In this document: one piece after another, positions 59,211-64,000 of the stretch
Position numbering within the stretch: position 1 is the stretch's first letter
Layout of the letters: each line of letters begins with the position of its first letter
DNA from: an uncultured bacterium
Lineage (GTDB): Bacteria > Cloacimonadota > Cloacimonadia > Cloacimonadales > Cloacimonadaceae
DNA length: 64,000 nt
Assembly: GCA_937960795.1 (NCBI GenBank)
Contig: CALGPA010000027.1
Coordinates: 20,239-84,238, forward strand
Direction: 5' to 3'
The notes under the pieces: generated by a model
What the model was told of the DNA's origin: nothing
Databases searched by the model: none
The model's input: the letters and a program-made list of their open reading frames with translations, nothing else
Program-made: the position numbers and the translations under genes

Positions 59211-61089
59211 AGCGCAGAGAGTCTTCTTTTATGTCTCCATAGCACTCTTTGGGATCCTGCTGATTTCTCTATTCCAACTGCAGGTGATCCAAGGAGAGCA
59301 TTATCAGCGTGTCGCAGAAAGCAACTTCGTGCGCATCCGCCGTTTAACTGCCACACGGGGCGAGATATATGACCAAAAATACCGCCCGATCGTCCAAAAC
59401 ATCCCTGCCCACAATCTCTACTTGACCGCTTCCACCATCCAAGACCTACCCGCTCTAACCAGGTTTTTGGAGCTACATTTCGAGTTTAGCCCTCAGGAGC
59501 TAGATAATGCGATTCTCCGACACAGATTCCGCAGCTATGAAGAGATCCTTTTGGTGGACAACGTCGCCTTTGAGAAGATGCTCAGTGTGAGCGAATATCT
59601 TTCCCACTTTCCTGAGCTCTCATTCAGGGTGGATTCTACCCGCAAATACCACTACTCAAATCACTTCACCGGATACGTTGGCCGCATCAATGAGCGCGAA
59701 TATGAACAGCATCGCGATGAGGACTATTCGATAAACAGCTACATCGGCAAGACAGGTCTAGAGCGATACTACGAGGTCCTGCTCAGGGGCAAAGATGGAC
59801 GTGAGATCGTTCAGGTGGATGCTCGTGGAAGATCTTTGGGACTCTTCAAGGAAGGAGGCTACCAAGATCCTCTGCATGGACTTTCCTTGGTGCTCACCAT
59901 AGACAATGATCTTCAGGACTTTGCCATGCGGGTCTTTCCTGATGGGATCAAAGGCGCTATCGTAGTAAGTGATGTCCGCACCGGTGGCATTTTGGCATAT
60001 GTCAGCAAACCCGAGTATGACCCAAACCTCTTCATGCGCCGCATCTCCCCGGAGATCTGGGAAGGGCTGAACAACCCCAATAAACCCATGCTCGATAGAG
60101 TGATCCACGCCACATATCCCCCCGGATCGGTTTTCAAGCCCATCACTGTCGGACTCGGTCTCCAAAAGGACATCGTGCAAAGAGACACACGGCTCAGCTC
60201 TTGCACAGGTGGCTTTCAGGTGGGCAACAGATGGTTTCGATGCTGGGATCACGATGGTCACGGCAGGACAAATGCCGTGGAAGCCTTGATGGTATCTTGT
60301 GATGTATATTACTACGATCTCTCTTTAAGCTTGCCTTTGGATGAATTTAAGGCCTACACCTTGGAGTCTCACTTGGCGGTCAAGACCGGGATCGATCTCC
60401 CAAATGAGCGAAACGGCTTTTTCCCCGATACTCAGTGGTATCGCCAGACTTTTGGTCAAAACATCAGCATCCAAGGTCACAAGGTCAATCTCTCCATCGG
60501 TCAGGGTGAGATCCTTTCTTCTCCGATCCAACTCAACGCCTACTATGCTGCAATAGCAAATGATGGCGTCTGGATCCAGCCCCATCTGCTCAAGCAAACT
60601 GTCGGTCGCGGCATCCTCACCAGAGATGAGGTAGACAAGGTGGAAAGACGCCGCCTACCCTTTAGCAATGAAGATCTTAGGACTATCCAAGATGGCTTAT
60701 ATGCTGTCTGCAATGCTCCCAAAGGCACAGCTCGCAGTGTCCAGGTTCCCGGCGCAACCAGCTTCGGCAAGACGGGATCTGCAGAAAACTCCATGGGCAG
60801 CATGACCCACGCTTGGTTTTGCGGCTATATTGTGACGGACAAGCCGGAGATCGCCGTCACCGTATTCATGGAAAATGCCGGAGGCGGAGGCTCGATGGCA
60901 GCTCCTGTGGCTCGCCAGATTTTTGATTACTATATGGGCAACATCGAAGATATCAGACGTCCTGCCCCCGTTCCAGCCCAGTTCCGCCCTGAGCAGCCTC
61001 TTCCCCAAGAAGACACTCCGGAAGAGATTTCCGAAGCCGAAGAAAGCATGGAAGAGATCATCCCGGAAGAGGATGAGCAAGAGCTATGA
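59203..61089 (+). CDS. mrdA: penicillin-binding protein 2 (elongation transpeptidase)
   Basis: 628 residues. An N-terminal anchor (about 8-28) is followed by the pedestal region with LTATRGEIYDQKYRPIVQNI and HFTGYVGRINEREYEQH. The transpeptidase domain has the Ser nucleophile in YPPGSVFKPITVG (about 308) and KTG in FGKTGSAENSMG (about 521). The C-terminal tail (from about 595) is very rich in Glu and Pro (EEISEAEESMEEIIPEEDEQ). It crosslinks peptidoglycan with RodA. It overlaps mreD by eight bases and rodA by four (ATGA). Confidence 0.95.
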   Translation: MTKAQRVFFYVSIALFGILLISLFQLQVIQGEHYQRVAESNFVRIRRLTATRGEIYDQKYRPIVQNIPAHNLYLTASTIQDLPALTRFLELHFEFSPQELDNAILRHRFRSYEEILLVDNVAFEKMLSVSEYLSHFPELSFRVDSTRKYHYSNHFTGYVGRINEREYEQHRDEDYSINSYIGKTGLERYYEVLLRGKDGREIVQVDARGRSLGLFKEGGYQDPLHGLSLVLTIDNDLQDFAMRVFPDGIKGAIVVSDVRTGGILAYVSKPEYDPNLFMRRISPEIWEGLNNPNKPMLDRVIHATYPPGSVFKPITVGLGLQKDIVQRDTRLSSCTGGFQVGNRWFRCWDHDGHGRTNAVEALMVSCDVYYYDLSLSLPLDEFKAYTLESHLAVKTGIDLPNERNGFFPDTQWYRQTFGQNISIQGHKVNLSIGQGEILSSPIQLNAYYAAIANDGVWIQPHLLKQTVGRGILTRDEVDKVERRRLPFSNEDLRTIQDGLYAVCNAPKGTARSVQVPGATSFGKTGSAENSMGSMTHAWFCGYIVTDKPEIAVTVFMENAGGGGSMAAPVARQIFDYYMGNIEDIRRPAPVPAQFRPEQPLPQEDTPEEISEAEESMEEIIPEEDEQEL

Positions 61090-62303
61090 TCAGTCGCAAG
61101 AAGTTTGATTTTGCCCTCTTGGCTCTGATGGGAGCCCTCATCACTCTTGGCTGCGTAGCGATCTATACCGCCTCCACCACGGTGATCTCAGAGCACGTCA
61201 GCACGCAAAACTTCTGGTGGAAGCAGATCGTCTTTGCCGGCTTTGCCTTTGCCGTGATAGCGCTCATCCTAAAGCTGCCCATGCCGATCTTCGACATCTT
61301 GATTCTGCCTGCATTTCTGGCAAACATCCTGCTTTTGATTTTGGTGCTATTCACCCCTCCCGTAAATGGAGCACACCGCTGGTTTAGCGTGGGAGGAATC
61401 AATATTCAGCCCTCAGAGAGCGCGAAGTTGCTCACCATTCTGATGGTCGCCAGATATATATCAAAAGAGAACTTGAGTGACTATCGCCGCATGGCATATG
61501 GCTTTGGCATCTTGATCGTGCCCGTTTTACTTATCATGATAGAGCCGGATTTTGGCACTACCCTGGTCTTTTGGGTGGCCCTGCTTGCCATGTTTATCGC
61601 TGCTGATATTCCGCTGTTTTACATCCTATTGATCATCTCTCCGATCATTTCTGTGGTAGCATCTCTGCATTGGCTGGGGCTCTTGCTGTGGATGGCAATC
61701 CTTGTGTTTCTGCTGATGCGCGCCCATCTCTCATGGGTGGCGATCACCGTCTCGGCCATCGTGAATATCTTCATCGCCATGATCATGCCCGTCTTTTGGA
61801 TGAGCCTGAAGTCTTATCAGCAAAATCGGATCATGACTTTTTTGGATCCGACCCGAGATCCTCTGGGCGCGGGATATCAGATCATCCAATCCAAGATCGC
61901 CATTGGCAGTGGCGCTCTCAGCGGCAAAGGCTGGCTGCAAGGCACCCAAAAGAATATGAATTTCCTGCCGGAGCATCACACGGATTTCATCTTTTCGGTG
62001 GTGGGAGAAGAGTTCGGTTTTTTGGGCTCATTCCTTTTACTCGTGCTGTTTTTTGCCTTTTTTGCTAGGCTGATCCGTGATGTTGGCAAGCTCAAGGTTC
62101 CGGAAAGAAAAGTTGCCACATCCGGCATAATGGCTTATCTTATGTTTCAGACCTTTATAAACATCGGGATGAATATCGGCTTGGTGCCTGCCACCGGGAT
62201 TCCTCTTCCTTTCATCAGCTATGGGGGATCGAATCTTTTGGTAAACACCGTTTCCGTAGCTGTAGTCCTGAAATTTCTCAACGAAAGAGGTTTTATGAAA
62301 TGA
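61086..62303 (+). CDS. rodA: peptidoglycan glycosyltransferase RodA (SEDS family)
   Basis: 405 residues with ten or so membrane helices. Family blocks are AHRWFSVGGINIQPSESAKL, MIEPDFGTTLVF, RDPLGAGYQIIQSKIAIGSG, FLPEHHTDFIFSVVGEEFGF and GIPLPFISYGGSNLLVN. It polymerises glycan strands from lipid II as the partner of PBP2. Together with mreB, mreC, mreD and mrdA this completes the elongation machine. Its stop overlaps the downstream lipoprotein start as ATGA. Confidence 0.96.
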   Translation: MISRKKFDFALLALMGALITLGCVAIYTASTTVISEHVSTQNFWWKQIVFAGFAFAVIALILKLPMPIFDILILPAFLANILLLILVLFTPPVNGAHRWFSVGGINIQPSESAKLLTILMVARYISKENLSDYRRMAYGFGILIVPVLLIMIEPDFGTTLVFWVALLAMFIAADIPLFYILLIISPIISVVASLHWLGLLLWMAILVFLLMRAHLSWVAITVSAIVNIFIAMIMPVFWMSLKSYQQNRIMTFLDPTRDPLGAGYQIIQSKIAIGSGALSGKGWLQGTQKNMNFLPEHHTDFIFSVVGEEFGFLGSFLLLVLFFAFFARLIRDVGKLKVPERKVATSGIMAYLMFQTFINIGMNIGLVPATGIPLPFISYGGSNLLVNTVSVAVVLKFLNERGFMK

Positions 62304-62896
62304 GGCTTGCTGTAAGCTTGTTATCTGCCCTTTTGCTGCTTGGCGGCTGTGTGGTAAGTTCTACTTTGCTATTCACAGAAGCCGATATTGAGGATAGCAT
62401 CAATCTCTTGGCGAATCCTGGCTTTGTCCCACACTCATTGATGACAGATCATAGCCCCCCGGGCTGGAACATTCACATTGTGCCTCAACCCGGCGAAATG
62501 CAGCTTGTCAAGATCGACCCGATGAACGCCCATGAGGGCGACAGCTCTCTGAAGATTTCTGCTTCCGGTTTTGAGACAAAGATCGTCTCCGAGCCGTTTC
62601 CGGTACGCCGCTATGGTGGCTATTATGCCCGCATCATGATCCAATCCAACAGCCAAAATCCACCTCCCGTCACCCTCCAGATGGTCACTTTCAAAGAAGA
62701 CGGCAAGATCACAAATCGCTTCAAAAAAAAAGAGCAGATTTCAGGCAAATGGAGCAGAATGAATGTGAGCGCCGGATTCCTTAGACCCGGAGTCACTTGG
62801 GGCAGGATCTCTATCATCATCCCGCCATTTGATGATGGCGCGATCTGGATCGATGATGCCGGTTGTTGGGAAGTGCATGGTTTTAGAATTGACTGA
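62300..62896 (+). CDS. lipoprotein with carbohydrate-binding-like beta-sandwich
   Basis: 198 residues. A lipoprotein signal ends LLLGGC (Cys about 17), followed by NLLANPGF, GWNIHI, HEGDSSLKISASGFETKIVS and YYARIMIQSNS, then GAIWIDDAGCWEV. The 'N-L-L-x-N-P-G-F ... S-L-K-I ... I-D-D' pattern is that of CBM4/9-type or discoidin-like sandwich domains. It overlaps rodA (ATGA), so it is translated with the elongation operon; a link to wall or envelope glycan is therefore plausible but unproven. Confidence 0.75.
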   Translation: MRLAVSLLSALLLLGGCVVSSTLLFTEADIEDSINLLANPGFVPHSLMTDHSPPGWNIHIVPQPGEMQLVKIDPMNAHEGDSSLKISASGFETKIVSEPFPVRRYGGYYARIMIQSNSQNPPPVTLQMVTFKEDGKITNRFKKKEQISGKWSRMNVSAGFLRPGVTWGRISIIIPPFDDGAIWIDDAGCWEVHGFRID

Positions 62897-62965
62897 TTTG
62901 TTTAGATTAGTCCTTAAATCAGACATATATATGTGTCAAACACATGACTTATCAGGAGGAAAGAA

Positions 62966-63736
62966 ATGAAACATACGCGTCTTTTATTAATGCTTTTGAC
63001 GTTTAGCCTAGTTCTCTTAATCACTGCCTGTGGCGATGATGACAATGGAGGTACGACTGGACTTCCGGACATCACACCCGGATCTTATGATTGGGAGCTC
63101 TACTTCATCAATTATAGTGAGATGTTTGCTAAAACAGACGAATACAGGGTTATGATTGAGTGGCTTGGAGATTCAGCGGCGATCAGTGATACTGATGACT
63201 ATAGCTTGGTTATCGATGGCGAAACCCATCCCCTGCAAGGCAGCAATCTCTTCGGAACATGGGTTTTCTGGGGAGAGACTTCCATGCATGCCGGAGAACT
63301 CTATGACATCAAATTTTACAAAAATGACAGCCTGATCTCTTCTGCAGACCTTCGCTTGCCATACAAAGCTGAGATCCAGCTCCCCGCAAGCTACGATCCA
63401 TCCATGGCTACAAGTCTTGAATGGAGTTTGGAAGGTGACAACGAATTTCAGACTCTTTCTGTGGTCTCCTATGACGAAGAAGAATATGACCAAGAAGATG
63501 AATGGGAACGCCTGATCCCTTCTTCCGCTCGCTCATACATCATCCCCGCCAATGCTGTAATGGATTTTGGGCCCGACACTGTATATGAATTGATGCTAAC
63601 CCAATTGAACTTCAAAAAAAGTGGCCGCACTGCTTACCTCGCCGGCTCCATTGAGGGCGAAATCTATGGCAATGGAATTCCTGCTAATGCAGTCTTTGAC
63701 GTAGTTCAGAAACTAGCAAAGAAGATCATTTATTAG
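62966..63736 (+). CDS. lipoprotein of unknown function
   Basis: 256 residues. A lipoprotein signal ends VLLITAC (Cys about 22), followed by an Asp/Gly linker (GDDDNGGTTG). The rest is probably beta-rich (YRVMIEWLGDSAAISDTDDY, SADLRLPYKAEIQLPASYDP) with an acidic DEEEYDQEDEWE stretch and the end GIPANAVFDVVQKLAKKIIY. AGGAGG precedes the ATG. It is separated from the rodA operon by 69 bases and closed by a strong terminator. I do not recognise the family. Confidence 0.75.
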   Translation: MKHTRLLLMLLTFSLVLLITACGDDDNGGTTGLPDITPGSYDWELYFINYSEMFAKTDEYRVMIEWLGDSAAISDTDDYSLVIDGETHPLQGSNLFGTWVFWGETSMHAGELYDIKFYKNDSLISSADLRLPYKAEIQLPASYDPSMATSLEWSLEGDNEFQTLSVVSYDEEEYDQEDEWERLIPSSARSYIIPANAVMDFGPDTVYELMLTQLNFKKSGRTAYLAGSIEGEIYGNGIPANAVFDVVQKLAKKIIY

Positions 63737-63760
63737 ATCAAATATTGCAAAATGCACCCT

Positions 63761-63787
63761 AGCCGGAGTTGCAACTCCGGCTTTTTT
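63761..63787 (+). terminator. intrinsic terminator after the last lipoprotein gene
   Basis: A perfect palindrome AGCCGGAGTT/GCAACTCCGGCT (63761-63782) runs into six T, 24 bases after the stop codon. Confidence 0.9.
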
Positions 63788-63794
63788 GGGCTCG

Positions 63795-63882
63795 TAAATG
63801 CTTGCAAATTAAGGCTCCCTCATGCCCCCCTCACCGGTCGCTCACCGGTCGAGCGTGCAAGCGGTGAGAAAATAAGGACTTA
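63795..63882 (+). repeat. 88-bp interspersed repeat, copy 5
   Basis: Its first 23 bases differ from copy 3 at several places, while the last 65 bases are identical to copy 3. The TAAATGCTTGCAA start and GACTTAGGCGATT end match copy 1. It begins 8 bases after the terminator T-run, so it is outside the preceding transcription unit. Confidence 0.92.
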
Positions 63883-63915
63883 GGCGATTTGCCACTTCGT
63901 GGCTCGTCGTATGAA

Positions 63916-64000
63916 AACCAGCCCAAGATCAGTCATCATCTCCTGACAACCAGCCCAAGATCAGTCATCATCTCCTGACAAGCTACCCAAGATCTGTCAT
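63916..64000 (+). repeat. 32-bp tandem repeat array running off the window
   Basis: Two identical 32-bp units (63916-63947 and 63948-63979) contain CAGCCCAAGATCAGTCATC. A third, slightly varied unit (AGCTACCCAAGATCTGTCAT) is cut by the edge. There are no spacers, so this is not CRISPR-like. The 33 bases between copy 5 and the array show nothing else. Confidence 0.85.

Noticed and set aside
63916..64000. Possible CRISPR array
   Set aside because: The 32-bp units are directly adjacent with no variable spacers, and no cas gene is in the window.

Overview
The window looks like chromosome from a Gram-negative-type, rod-shaped anaerobe of the FCB superphylum. It carries an Omp85 and a Wzi-like outer-membrane protein, many lipoproteins with LxxC signals, a complete mre/rod cell-elongation operon, two secreted proteins with type IX secretion (T9SS)-style C-terminal sorting domains, a Gld-like ABC system, acetate kinase and a PreP-type M16C protease. 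My best guess is Candidatus Cloacimonadota or a close relative. This is inferred from gene content; no rRNA gene is present to test it. No tRNA, rRNA, CRISPR array, prophage or insertion sequence was recognised.

Layout. (1) 1-15.1 kb, all minus strand: a tightly packed run, htpX - rlmD - lipoprotein - HlyD adaptor - ABC ATPase - permease - GldG-like - DUF4340 - GNAT - trmFO - secreted cyclophilin - kbl - acyl carrier protein - MBOAT O-acyltransferase - SGNH protein - start of a further gene. (2) 15.2-20.3 kb: a GNAT gene, a tandemly duplicated gene pair of unknown family (98 residues each), Hsp20, a large secreted M6 metalloprotease and a HesB/IscA-like protein. (3) 20.5-29.8 kb, plus strand: lepA, an Omp85 protein, a tiny acidic lipoprotein, ackA, a membrane-spanning helix-turn-helix protein, a Wzi-like barrel, an anchored small protein, then rplU-rpmA. 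(4) 29.9-41.0 kb, minus strand: solute-binding lipoprotein, NfeD, DUF4349, recN, nadK, rsgA, M16C protease, dapA and a radical SAM protein. (5) 41.3-45.5 kb, plus strand: a three-gene sensor kinase/receiver/hybrid kinase module. (6) 45.5-50.0 kb, minus strand: tsaE, a polysaccharide flippase, ruvB, a Dpm1-like glycosyltransferase and a hexapeptide acyltransferase. (7) 50.0-54.2 kb: xer recombinase (+) converging on polA (-). (8) 54.2-63.8 kb, plus strand: a carboxypeptidase-like-domain lipoprotein, then mreB - mreC - CofE-like ligase - mreD - PBP2 - rodA - lipoprotein, and one more lipoprotein.

The most striking unexplained signal is an interspersed element of exactly 88 bp. It occurs five times (15694, 28861, 41083, 51018, 63795), always intergenic, always in the same orientation, and about 10-13 kb apart. 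It has nested inverted repeats and terminal TAAGT.CTT / AAG.ACTTA inverted ends. All five copies align without gaps, and copies 3 and 5 are identical over their last 65 bp. Other points worth following are the CofE-like ligase inside the mre operon, the Kbl-ACP-MBOAT-SGNH cluster, the tandem 355-bp gene duplication, and a transmembrane protein with a cytoplasmic helix-turn-helix beside a Wzi-like barrel.

Gene starts were chosen from Shine-Dalgarno sites (AGGAG-like, common here) and operon spacing. Several longer open frames were therefore trimmed.
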